Source: Beroe forskalii
Lineage: Eukaryota > Ctenophora > Nuda > Beroida > Beroidae
Assembly (NCBI GenBank): GCA_011033025.1
Contig: WFMF01000273.1
Coordinates: forward strand, 170,462 to 234,461
Direction of reading: 5' to 3'
Length of the DNA: 64,000 bases
The notes below the pieces were generated by a model, which saw only the letters and a program-made list of their open reading frames with translations, was not told where the DNA came from and ran no database searches. The position numbers and the translations under genes were made by a program. Shown piece by piece: positions 49,601 through 59,573 of the stretch. Position 1 is the first letter of the stretch, and every line of letters starts with the position of its first letter.

Positions 49601-50186
49601 TGATACGTTGTTGACTGCTGCGTTGTAGCGTTTGAAAGAATGACGTGTCTTTCATTTGAAATTCAAGATCTGAAGATATAGAACGGGTATGGTTGATTGG
49701 TTGGCATCGTGGAGGCTATTACCGATAGCATGGCAGAGGTCGGTCTATTTAAATCAATGCTGAGTCGATGACAATAAGTTTTTAACAGAAAAATGGGAAT
49801 CGATCAAGTATTGAGAGCAATTCAAAATTAACCAAAAGCAAATTAAGTCTTATTAGGGCGTAGCACATATTGTTGTCATCAAATTATGTTGTGAAATGGT
49901 TCAAGACACAGTCTCAGATTTAAAACTTTCAAAAATTTTAACTGCTTGTGCTTTTGCGATTTTATCAAAATTATTGCTTTTGCTTAACGATAAAAATTTA
50001 AAAAAGGAGCTAATGAGGCCTGCTTGCTTCACTGGAAAGTGGAATCAATTTCAGTAGCGAAGCGAGTGGATTGCGAAATAATGAAGCGAGTGGGGTGAAA
50101 AATGGGCAAAAATTTCTGGTTCGGAGGAATTTTGAGAAGCTAAAACCTTAACAAACTCACTCCTAAAGGGCAACAATGATCATTCT

Positions 50187-51016
50187 AAAATGATCATTGT
50201 TGCCACCGAGCTCAAGCGCCGCGAATCCTACCACTGGATTGTAAAGCTCGAGTGTAACATTTTACTAAGGCACAGAGTTTACCTCTCGAGATGAATGAAA
50301 AGTATAATATGGGAAATGGGGAATTACGCTGTTTCTTTTTTGGCCCTTATTTAACCGGCCCTTAAGGGCGAAAACGACTTCGAGATCTTTGTCCAAAGGG
50401 GCGGTTAAAAATGGCCGGTTCAAGTGTGGGCCGGTTAAATTAAAGTTAATTCATGTCGGATGAAGCTTTTATTACTTGGCTTATGTACTGTTAAATTCAT
50501 TCGAACGTCATTCGAACATCATTCGATTTTTGTCCATAGTGCCGGTTAAAAAAGGCCGGTAAAAAGGCCGGTAAAAAAGGCTGGCTAGATGAATGCCAAT
50601 AAGGTATCTATGATAATGAAGTAACGCCCCACTGGAAATCGGTTTGTTTGGGTTTTAGCTTCTAAAATGCCTAAAATATTGCCAGGGGTGTTGCCAGGGG
50701 CGACACATGCAACTGCTTATCCTTTTCGGACAAACATTAAGGAAATTTTCGAAACTTAGCCTGGAGCTGAGGAAATTAAGGGGGCTGGGGGGTCTTCGGG
50801 GTGACGATGGCCAAAATGGAGTTTTGGGCTAGAAATGATAGAGGAGCATCTTAGCTACGAGAAAAACTTAACGGAATGAAAAAACCATTGCATTCCTTAA
50901 ACATTTAGATAATCGGAAGAGGTAAACTCTGTGCCTTAGTAAAATGTTACACTCGAGCTTTACAATCCAGTGGTAGGATTCGCGGCGCTTGAGCTCAGTG
51001 GCAACAATGATCATTT
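50187..51016. mobile_element. Inverted-repeat element, arms of about 100 bp
   Basis: Arms 50187-50286 and 50918-51016 are nearly identical inverted copies (AATGATCATTGTTGCCAC at the outer end, GGCACAGAGTTTACCTCT at the inner end). The left arm has an extra hairpin copy of CAACAATGATCATT just outside (from 50170). The interior has GGCCGGTTAAA words and no coding match. No target duplication was identified. Confidence 0.75.
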
Positions 51017-51327
51017 TCTTACAACTATGAAAACGTTATATGAATGGAATGGTTCGTTACATGACTAAACTTCTACGCTTATAACAGATTAATTCCCCCT
51101 CCATATTTTCCTAATAACTTTAGAAATGTAGTGATGCTAGCAAACAAGTGCGGTCAAGGTCAGGTGAGAAAGAAAGAGAGAAAACAAAGGTTATCAAGAC
51201 GATGGATGTGGCGAAACAAAAATGAAAAAAGGGGCTTATTTTCAATAAGAAAAGTGTCCTCAGGTCCACCTTACCCATTTCTAACCGTTAAATTTGATTT
51301 GGCTTGTTTCTTGCAACGTGTTATAAG

Positions 51328-51951
51328 ATGAAGGTGATGCTTCCGCTCATTTTGGGAATCCTTTTAATGGCGATGCTGGTTCGAACCGAATGCAAATTCT
51401 GCTACAATAAGCGATCAGGCGACAGATTTAGTGCTAAAGTAGAAGTATTGCCAGGAATTACAACTCTAGAACTCTGTGCAAAGGATGCTGCCTGCGGAGG
51501 GTGCGAATTATTTATGAGTAGTACATCTGGAACCTGTGGGTCTCTATCGGACATAGATTCTCATGGGAGTTCCAATGAACTTGGATACAACGCGTATGTA
51601 AAGAAAGCTAAGGGAGTTTGCGGAGGTGCGAAGACCATGAAGCTGAAGGTTGAAAGAGTGCCTTGTTGGCAGGAAAAGAAAGTGTGCAGAGTCCATTTCA
51701 ATCTGGAATATGACGGCAAAGTTCTCAAACCGTTCAGCGATCTTTTCAAGGCTGGGATAACAGATTTGAAGTTTTGTGAAAGTAAGGCAGGTTCGACAAA
51801 CTGCGTGCTGATAGCTAGGCGTATCTCCCGACTTACCCAGACCTTCTACACCAGAAAGTCCGGATTCTCTAACGGCAGCACGTGGGTTGCCAAGTTTACT
51901 TTGGACGGAAAAGCTGGAGAGTCAGATAAGGTTATTCTTACTGTGGCGTGA
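51328..51951 (+). CDS. Cysteine-rich secreted protein, single exon, nested in YHYH intron 2
   Basis: A 207-codon ATG-to-TGA frame, uninterrupted, on the same strand as its host gene. Residues 1-20 are a clear signal peptide (MKVMLPLILGILLMAMLVRT). The mature part has 11 cysteines (22, 25, 50, 56, 59, 70, 98, 113, 120, 150 and 159) and one N-glycosylation sequon (NGS, 182-184). It looks like two related units: GITTLELC (43-50) and GITDLKFC (143-150) lie exactly 100 residues apart, and Cys59 and Cys159 match too. I do not recognise the family. ATG 51328 is chosen because it begins the hydrophobic segment; the frame is open a little further upstream without an ATG. A 13-bp minisatellite starts 30 bp after the stop. 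Confidence 0.75.
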   Translation: MKVMLPLILGILLMAMLVRTECKFCYNKRSGDRFSAKVEVLPGITTLELCAKDAACGGCELFMSSTSGTCGSLSDIDSHGSSNELGYNAYVKKAKGVCGGAKTMKLKVERVPCWQEKKVCRVHFNLEYDGKVLKPFSDLFKAGITDLKFCESKAGSTNCVLIARRISRLTQTFYTRKSGFSNGSTWVAKFTLDGKAGESDKVILTVA

Positions 51952-51980
51952 GGGGATCGACGTGTTTTCCTACACCAGAT

Positions 51981-52197
51981 GCCTGGAGTACCAGCTTGGA
52001 GTACCAGCTTGGAGTACCAGTCTGGAGTACCAGCTTGGAGTACCAGCTTGGAGTACCAGCTTGGAGTACCAGCCTGGAGTACCAGCCTGGAGTACCAGCC
52101 TGGAGTACCAGCTTGGAGTACCAGCTTGGAGTACCAGCCTGGAGTACCAGCCTGGAGTACCAGCTTGGAGTACCAGCTTGGAGTACCAGCTTGGAAC
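51981..52197. repeat. 13-bp minisatellite (TTGGAGTACCAGC)
   Basis: About 17 copies of TTGGAGTACCAGC, with CTGGAGTACCAGC and one TCTGGAG variant. It lies just after the stop codon of the cysteine-rich gene, probably in its 3' UTR. A period of 13 bp gives a 39-bp triple that stays open in several frames, which explains the long open frames on both strands. Confidence 0.95.
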
Positions 52198-52382
52198 TGG
52201 AAGACGACGGGACGGTGCTCCAGTTGGATCTTAATTTGCATTCAAAAATACCCAAAAAATATTATTTTGCTTTAACTAAAATTGTACTCTTTATTTTGTT
52301 ATCTTTTATTTAAGATTACAACTTTCAATTCGTCCCGTCGTCTCGACGAGCTTTGGGGGCCAATGCCATCCATGAAAGAGTA

Positions 52383-52640
52383 GAGGACGTCCGCAAAATT
52401 TCGGTCATTTTAGACCCCTTCCTCCCCCCCCCCTTGTCCGCAAACGTCCGCATTTCAAAAACCCCTCCCTCCCCCAGGACGTTCGCATATTTCTTGAAAA
52501 TCTTTTGGGTCATCATTTTTGGTCCCGAAATGTCACGATTTTCTAGTGAAATAACCGTCAAATCGACCAAAATTTCCATAAACTGCGGACGTCCGCATTT
52601 AGCCAAACACCCCCTCCCCTATGCAAACGTCCGCATTGGC
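52383..52640. repeat. C-rich repeat with AACGTCCGCATT words
   Basis: GTCCGCA recurs about five times, with ACCCCTCCCTCCCCC stretches and one inverted GCGGACGTCCGCA. A truncated relative (CTCATTGCGGACGTTC) follows the second GCCTCC element at 56900-56935. It is probably an old inverted-repeat element. Confidence 0.55.
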
Positions 52641-52653
52641 CAGACTCGGCAAA

Positions 52654-53555
52654 ATGGTACCACAGGAACACGACGAAAATTAGCCTCCATTAGCCTCCAT
52701 GGAGGCTGAGTAGAGACTGAGTGGAGGCTAATGGAGGCATGAGGATAATTTTTGAAAAATAGCCTCTACTATGGAGGCTAATTAGCCTCCACTAGCCTCC
52801 ACTAGGCTCCACTAGCCTCCACTAGGCTCCACGCAGCCTCCACTCAGCCTCCATGGAGGCTAAAATTTTGGTTTAGCCTCTACTAATCTCCACGGAAGAA
52901 TTAGCCTCCATTAGCCTCCACGGAACATTTTTGTGGAGGCTAAAGCTTAAATATGGAGGCTAATGGAGGCTTATGGAGGCTGAGCGGAGGCTAAGTAGAG
53001 GCTGAGTGAGCCTAGTAGAGGCTAATGGAGGCTTATGGAGGCTGAGTGGAGGCTAAGTAGAGGCTGAGTGGAGGCTAACGCTTGCTGGGTGAGAAACTTT
53101 GGTCTATGTTACAAAATGTGCTCTTTTTGTACAAACATGACATAAATTTAATTTTTTGGAGGCTAGCATATTATCTGTGTTTTTTCATGATTTTAGCCTC
53201 CATTTGGAGGCTATAGCCTCCACTAGCACTGTCAAAATAGCTTCCATAGAATCCAAAATGATGGCTTTTTAAATTTCCGTGGAGGCTAATGGAGGCTAAT
53301 TCTTCAGAGGAGGCTAGTGGAGGCTAAACCAAAATTTTAGCCTTCATGGAGGCTGAGTGGAGTCTGAGTGGAGGCTAGTGGAGGCTAATTAGCCTCCATA
53401 GTGGAGGCTATTTTTCAAAAATTAGCCTCATGCCTCCATTAGCCTCTGCGGAGGCTAATTTTTGAAATTAGCCTCCACTCAGGCTCCACTCAGCCTCCAT
53501 GGAGGCTAATGGAGGCTAGTGGTGGCTAATTTTTGTCGTGTTCCTGTGGTACCAT
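52654..53555. mobile_element. GCCTCC fold-back element, copy A (complete, 0.9 kb)
   Basis: Ends ATGGTACCACAGGAACACGA and its complement TCGTGTTCCTGTGGTACCAT. Arms of about 270-290 bp (52654-52925 and 53265-53555) are inverted copies made of short TTAGCCTCCA and TGGAGGCTAA words in both senses, so every arm is locally palindromic too. The centre has AAAATGTGCTCTTTTTGTAC. No coding capacity is present. A second, truncated copy lies at 56066-56893. Confidence 0.85.
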
Positions 53556-53560
53556 AGTGC

Positions 53561-53787
53561 TTAAAATGGATGACATAATGTGTGGCAGAGCTTGAGCCCT
53601 TTTCAGACAATATTTCAGTTTTGATACTGCATCTTCTGCCACGTGACATTCATGTGGCAGTGTCACGTGATAGAAGCAACAGCCTATGATGGTGCCGATA
53701 CATATCACGTTGCGGCTAATATTTATGATAGATATTCAAGCCGCAGAGGATAATATTTCAGTTTTAAAAGTTCCAGCTTATCAAATA
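53561..53787. repeat. 227-bp dispersed direct repeat, copy 1
   Basis: It matches 57560-57786 base for base in length with about five substitutions. It contains CTGCCACGTGACATTCATGT and its inverse. It directly follows the GCCTCC element, whereas copy 2 does not. Confidence 0.9.
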
Positions 53788-53791
53788 GTAG

Positions 53792-53871
53792 GAAATTAAG
53801 CACTCAGAAATTAAGCACTCAGAAATTAAGCACTCAGAAATTAAGCACTCAAAAATTAAGCACTCAGAAAA
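53792..53871. repeat. 15-bp tandem repeat (AAATTAAGCACTCAG)
   Basis: Five copies with one CAA variant. Confidence 0.9.
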
Positions 53872-54018
53872 TTGTAATTTGAATACATTATGAAAACATT
53901 GCATTAAGCTTCATGAAATGAAGCCTACATTTAATTACGCCAACATGTAATTAAGCACCAGACCTCTCAAAAGGGCCTAATTTCATTTACTTACAGGAAT
54001 ATCTTCTTTATAATCTTT

Positions 54019-55577
54019 ACTAGCAGGCCCGTTGGGGCCTTGGTTGACAAATTTTATACATAACCATTCAAATTGATTGTACACTTTTTAAACCTTAAAT
54101 TGCTCTTAACGGTTGATTTCACAACTGTAGTTACTACTGTTATCACCGACTAAGTATTGATTATCGGCCACAAATTTATGAAAACAATCAATCTGAAATA
54201 TCCTCCGTTATTCAAGTTATGCCCATTCTCCATATTGAGATCTTGAATTTGAAGTTAAGAAAAAGTCAAATTTTCAAAAACTACAGCACAGCATTTAAAA
54301 GCAGTAGCGTAATAAACAGTAGGTACTATCAAAGAACTGATTATAATCTGCACGTGCATAAAATTTAGTTTCCATAGCAACGGCACCAATATGCACCATT
54401 TAGCCTTAATTTCTCTTGATATTTACTTGGCAAGCTCAAAAAAATTTACAGCGATGGGGAAAAAACGCGAAACTTCACTTTATATTATACTAGCAGGCCC
54501 GTTGGGTCTGCATATACACAGATCACACAGCTACGCAGCACCTCGTTCGCAAATTTTAAAAACTACCATTCAAATTGATTGGATACTTCTTACCGTATCA
54601 AAAATTCTAATTAGATCATTAGTTATTCGTAACGAAATCAATTAAATCATTATTCAATTTTATGAAGGAGCAGAATGGAAAATTAAACGGCGTCGGTTAG
54701 TGTTAACTGTTAGTTATGCTAAACTATGTGAGTTTTGTTCCAGCGTTCCGTTTTATTTCAAGAAGTCTATGTCAATTCTCATACAGATACTGACATTGGA
54801 CCGTTTTGTTTACATTATAATCCAGGCCAGGAACTGTCTTCGTAATCTGCTACACCTATATTCGACTCGATTGAATTGTACACTTTTGTAAACTAAACGG
54901 CAAATTTCGAAACCAAAGTTACTATTGTTATCACCGAATCAGCATTGATTATCTGCCAAACTCTGCCAAAGAAAACAATTCATCTGAAATATCCTCCTTT
55001 ATTCAAGTTTTGTCCTTTCTCCATATTGAGATCTTGACTTCGAAGTAAAAAACCGTCAAATTTTCAAAAACTACAGCACAGCATTTAAAAGTAGTAGCGT
55101 AATAGAACGCTTTCGCATGGCACTGTTTGTAATCTGCACGTGCACTAAAATTGGTTTCCATAGCAACGGCACCTCTTTTCTCCCTTTTGCCTTTGTTTCT
55201 CTTGATATTTTCTTGGCAAGCTCAAATTTAATTGTGGACGGCGGCACATACAAACATTATTCACGTGTGACTTTACTTTATATATAAGACTAGCAGGCCC
55301 GTTGGGCCTGCAAATACACAGCTCACTCGGCGCTGCTACGCAGCACCTCGTTTGCAAATTTCAAACCACACAATTCGAATCAACTAAATACTTTTTACCG
55401 CATCAAAAAATTCCGACCACATCAAAAGAGCAAAAGTTATAAAGCTTCGAAATTAAAACAGCATTAAACAGCATTAAACGCGCGCGCAATTAATCTGCAC
55501 GTTCAATTCCCCCATTGCGCGCGCGTTGCCATGGGGCGTGACGTACGGAGAAAAAACACAATCTGCGACTTTATAAG
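54019..55577. repeat. Second cluster of the ACTAGCAGGCCCGTTGGG repeat family
   Basis: Heads occur at about 54019, 54489 and 55288; the last copy ends in TTTATAAGTAAG at 55577. Longer diverged units share a segment of about 200 bp (54114-54325 and 54902-55103, with CATATTGAGATCTTGA and CAAAAACTACAGCACAGCAT). They also keep CCATAGCAACGGCACC in the place of GTTGCCATGGGGCGTG. Confidence 0.75.
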
Positions 55578-55634
55578 TAAGATATTACAAAATATGATTT
55601 TGATCGTTGTATAATTCCATTACACGTCTTTTAG

Positions 55635-55731
55635 ATGGTGCTTTGGAGTTGTGCTGTGGCAAATATTCAGCAAAGCAGAGATCCCCCTATCTAACTACAG
55701 TGATCAAGAACTTGTGGAACAATTAGAAATG
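55635..55731 (+). pseudogene. Tyrosine kinase domain fragment (WxFGVVLW exon)
   Basis: A 97-nt segment between TCTTTTAG and GTGAGT codes for 32 residues starting WCFGVVLWQIFSKAE and ending DQELVEQLEM. This is the helix-F region of a receptor-type tyrosine kinase (family pattern W-S-F-G-V-x-L-W-E). Splice sites and frame are intact, but no exon for the N-lobe or catalytic loop precedes it. Its end phase (0) does not fit the YHYH exon at 59464, so it is not a YHYH cassette exon. It is probably a captured or leftover kinase exon. Confidence 0.65.
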
Positions 55732-56012
55732 GTGAGTTACATTGCTGTTGGTCACGAACTCTTATTCAGGTTGGCAACATTGGCATTTTGTAGCCTGTAG
55801 GTCCGATTCCACCATGTGTGAGTTGAGTACATAATTTTGGACTCACTATTAAATAATCAGTTTCTACTCCTTGTATTGCCAATAATTTATGTTTGTATTG
55901 ATGCTTCGGTGAAAATCAAAAGCATGTTATTTTGATATGTGCACATATAGCTCTAAAGTAAGAATTAGCTATAATGAATCTAATAAAGTAGATAATAATT
56001 CACATTCCTCAG

Positions 56013-56069
56013 GAAAAAGAAAACTGGTACACCGAGAACTTGATGGTTGATGTGGACAATAAGAATTTT
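56013..56069 (+). pseudogene. Possible tyrosine kinase catalytic-loop remnant
   Basis: After CCTCAG one frame reads KRKLVHREL and the next frame reads NLMVDVDNKNF. Together they resemble the HRDLAARN-x-[ML]-V-D catalytic loop with a small deletion that removes the middle and shifts frame. It lies downstream of the helix-F exon, which is the reverse of kinase order, and is cut off by the GCCTCC element at 56066. Confidence 0.4.
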
Positions 56070-56893
56070 GAAAAATAGCCTCTACTATGGAGGCTGAAAT
56101 GGCCTCCACTAGCCTCCACTAGGCTCCCACTGTAGCCTCCCACTAGGCTCCACGCAGCCTCCTCAGCCTCCATGGAGGCTAAAATTTTAGTTTAGCCTCT
56201 ACTAGCCTCCCACGGAAAATTAGCCTCCATTAGCCTCCACGGAAACTGAAATATAACATTTTGTAGGCTAAAGCTATATGGGCTAATGGAGGTAATGGAG
56301 GCTGAGTGGGCTAAGTAGAGGCTGAGTGAGCCTAGTAGAGGCTAATGTAGGCTTATGGAGGCTGAGTGGAGGCTAAGTAGAGGCTGAGGTGGAGGCTAAC
56401 GCTTTTGGGCCGAAAACTTTGGTCTATGTTACAAAATGTGCTCTTTTTGTACAAACATGACATAAATTTAATTTTTGGAGCCTAGCATATTATCTGTGTT
56501 TTTTCATGATTTTAGCCTTCATTTGGAGGCTATAGCCTCCACTAGCACTGTCAAAATAGCTTCCATAGAATCCAAAATGATGGCTTTTTAAATTTCCGTG
56601 GAGGCTTATGGAGGCTAATTCTTCAGTGGAGGCTAAACCAAAATTTTAGCCTTCATGGAAGCTGAGTGGAGGCTAGTGGAGGCTAATTAGCCTCCATAGT
56701 GGAGGCTATTTTTCAAAAATTAGCCTCATGCCTCCATTAGCCTCCGCGGAGGCTAATTTTTGAAATTAGCCTCCACTCAGCCTCCATGGAGGCTAATGGA
56801 GGCTAATTTTTGAAATTAGCCTCCACTCAGGCTCCACTCAGCCTCCATGGAGGCTAATGGAGGCTAATTTTTGTCGTGTTCCTGTGGTACCAT
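56066..56893. mobile_element. GCCTCC fold-back element, copy B (left end missing)
   Basis: Matches copy A from its TTTTGAAAAATAGCCTC word to the right terminus TGTGGTACCAT, with several small deletions and an extra TTAGCCTCCACTCAG duplication near the right end. The left terminus is absent; the element starts abruptly in the kinase-like fragment. Confidence 0.85.
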
Positions 56894-57559
56894 AGTGCGC
56901 CAGACTCCCCCCCCCTCATTGCGGACGTTCTTTATGGATGGCCCCTTATCATTTTAGAGTATTTTTCATCAAAATTGGACCACAAAACTACCAAGTTATG
57001 GCCTTGCTAAATAGCGCACCATTATATTTTATAACCACATTTTTCTACATACGATCTTCAAACTTGCTTTGCCAATCAATAAAAATATTCGATTTAGAAT
57101 TTTCAAAAAGCTATTTTTGAGAATAATTGCCTGGCCTAAAAACTCAAAATCACATATTTTCGGTTCTAATCAAAAGTCCACAAGACTACGACAAGTAATT
57201 GAAATTAATCAACCAGTTGTACAATAATTTGGTACTTTTTGGGCAAATGCTAATTTAAGTGCGAGTATAAGTCGTCATCTGATTTGGGCTTCCTGGTTTT
57301 CTGCTGGGTAAACTTCAGAGAAGTTCCTTTGGAAGTGGGTTACGTCATTGTAGCTTTGTAGAACGCTTCGAGCGATGGGTACTCTCCGCACTGAAACAAT
57401 GTGCTTGAAAATAGGTGATTTTGCTATTTACTCCGGGACTTAGGGATGGCAGGGAGCTACTTACTACGTAATCAGCTATTGGCGGGGTTCAAATGATAAC
57501 GCAGTATTTGTTGTAACCAATAAAATAAACTGTAGATGGGAGAGGGGTGTAAAAAGTGA
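56894..57559. other. YHYH intron 2, no feature recognised
   Basis: Begins with the truncated GTCCGCA-type repeat, then AT-rich DNA without exon signal. Confidence 0.4.
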
Positions 57560-57786
57560 TTAAAATGGATGACATAATGTGCGGCAGAGTTTGAGCCCTT
57601 TTCAGGCAATATTTCAGTTTTGATACTGCATCTTCTGCCACGTGACATTCATGTGGCAGTGTCACGTGATAGAAGCAACAGCCTATGATGGTGCCGATCC
57701 ATATCACGTTGCGGCTAATATTTATGATAGATATTCAAGCCGCAGAGGACAATATTTCAGTTTTAAAAGTTCCAGCTTATCAAATA
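57560..57786. repeat. 227-bp dispersed direct repeat, copy 2
   Basis: Partner of 53561-53787, same orientation, 4 kb away. The near-identity and lack of indels suggest a recent duplication or recent mobility. Confidence 0.9.
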
Positions 57787-57825
57787 TTCCTCACGGTCTT
57801 TCAACCAACTTTTATAATTTCATCA

Positions 57826-58118
57826 GGGGGCTGGCAAGCCCCCCGCGGCGGTTTGCGAGCCCGAGGGCCCGAAGGGCCCGAGGGCGAGCATTGAACAGCG
57901 GTCCAAACAGTGCGAGGGCCGAGGGCCGAGGCTGCGAGCTCGGAGGACCCGAAGGGTCCGAGGGCGAGTGGACGGCGGACCTAACAGTGCGAGGGCCGAA
58001 GGCCCGACGCGAGCTCCGAGGACCCGAAGGGTCCGAGGGAGCATTGGACGGCTATTCTAACAGTACAAGAGCCTCCGAGCATCGAGTGAGTTTTCTTAAC
58101 TTTTGCTTGCCAGCCCCC
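57826..58118. mobile_element. Small GC-rich inverted-repeat element, 0.29 kb
   Basis: Termini GGGGGCTGGCAAGC and GCTTGCCAGCCCCC are perfect 14-bp inverted repeats. The interior is tandem CCCGAAGGGTCCGAGGG-type palindromic words in about three units. The open frames across it (57642-58157 plus, 57823-58044 minus) come from its GC-rich composition. Confidence 0.7.
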
Positions 58119-59004
58119 AACTATATGTTTTCATGGATTCACCATATTTCACGTTGAAATTTGAGCAAGTTCCCGTTGCCGAAATCGCACCAAAAATTTG
58201 AACATCACATGTTTAGGGGCCAAAGGTGCAACTGTCAAAATTTCAGGTCAATCGGATGAAAAATGACCGAGTTATTACAACTTGAATATTGCCAAAATCG
58301 AGGGTGTTCTTGTTAAATTGGGTTACGACCATATATATATACATATATATGCATACATACATATAGATATATAGAGGTATATACATATACGAGAGATGAC
58401 GCTTTAGTGCGAAGTATACCCTATTTAAACGGCGATATCTCGGGAACCATAAAAGATACAGAGCTCATCGACCCGCGTTGTAAAAGTAGAAAGATAGAAC
58501 TTGCAGTTAGTGACCTTAAAAACTATTTTACGTCATGATAATGACGTCATAATGACGTCACAAAACTAAGAATTTCAAATGTCAATTTTCCCAAAATAGG
58601 CGTTTTTCAACGCAATTTTTCGGTATGAAGCTTTCGAGATAGAAAAAAATGCTCCTGTTAGCGCAGAAAGGAAATTTAATGTACTTTCCAAAGATGTGGT
58701 CAAAAAGTTCCGGGCTCTACGGCATCATTGAGATATTTGCGATTGTTCGAAGCACTTTGACACGAAAAAAATTCCAAAAACTGGCAAATCTTGTGAAGCT
58801 AGTGGAGAGAGAACGGGACCACCCCAGAACTTCATCTTTGGATATGTTGTCGGTCATAGTCCTAATTGTGTAAATGAATGGGTCTCAGATAGCTCATCTA
58901 ATTTTATGACGTAATTGTGACGTCATCAGTAATGCTAGGTAACGCGAATTTTTACGCGTGATTTGACGCCAAATTTCAATATCACGGTACAGAAAAAGGG
59001 TGAT
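58119..59004. other. YHYH intron 2, no gene recognised
   Basis: Contains a TATA/CATA microsatellite at 58331-58392 and three TGACGTCA palindromes (58542, 58553 and 58918). No exon is needed here by phase. Confidence 0.45.
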
Positions 59005-59290
59005 ATTTTTTCCCAAAACCAAAAAGGATTTGGTTGTGATGGTCCGCGGCGGTTTTAAGGCGTTCTTTACTGTAAAACCCATGATATGAGAAAGAACGCG
59101 ACGGTTAAAACTGCCGCAACGGCACTTTTTTGATGCATCAAAGTTACGTGAATGCTGTATGTTTTATAAGTGATGTTGCAGCAGTTTTAACCGTCGCGTT
59201 CTTTCTCATATCATGGGTTTTACAGTAAAGAACGCCTTAAAACCGCCGCGGACCATCACAACCAAATCCTTTTTGGTTTTGGGAAAAAAT
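59005..59290. repeat. Perfect 110-bp inverted repeat with 66-bp spacer
   Basis: Arms 59005-59114 and 59181-59290 are exact reverse complements by eye over all 110 bp (for example GGTCCGCGGCGGTTTTAAGG in the left arm). The spacer is AT-rich with CAAAGTTACGTG. The right arm is followed by TTTACTTACAGGAATATCTT, a 29-bp string also present at 53986-54014. Confidence 0.95.
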
Positions 59291-59463
59291 TTTACTTACA
59301 GGAATATCTTCTTTATAATTGAAGCATGAAAGCCATCGCCCTTTATCTTTAGAAATTTAAAGTTCAGAGACCGTATAACTGTCCAGTGTCCATCGACAGA
59401 TTACCAAATTGTCGATAGTTAAAACTGTCTTGCTGCCTGATGGCCATATATCTTTGTTCTCAG

Positions 59464-59573
59464 ATTCGTAAGGCCCTGTGATGGGCTGACGAGCCGTTGC
59501 ATCCCCGTCAATGAACCGATAGGGGTGACGATGTTCGGAACCCTCATCTACTCCGTCCTGCTCGGAGAACCAG
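59464..59573 (+). CDS. YHYH-domain protein, exon 3 (110 nt)
   Basis: Exon between TTGTTCTCAG and GTGAAG. One base completes Gly102; 36 codons follow (residues 103-138), reading FVRPCDGLTSRCIPVNEPIG and ending LLGEP, with one base carried over. Two cysteines probably pair outside the cell. Confidence 0.8.

Noticed and set aside
51846..52313. Open frames of 100-130 codons over the GGAGTACCAGC array
   Set aside because: They are by-products of a 13-bp tandem repeat, present on both strands.
55635..55731. Kinase exon as a cassette exon of the YHYH gene
   Set aside because: The start phase would fit exon 2, but the end phase does not fit exon 3, so inclusion shifts the frame.
57642..58157. 171-codon plus-strand frame
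   Set aside because: It crosses a GC-rich inverted-repeat element and shows only low-complexity Arg/Gly/Glu sequence.
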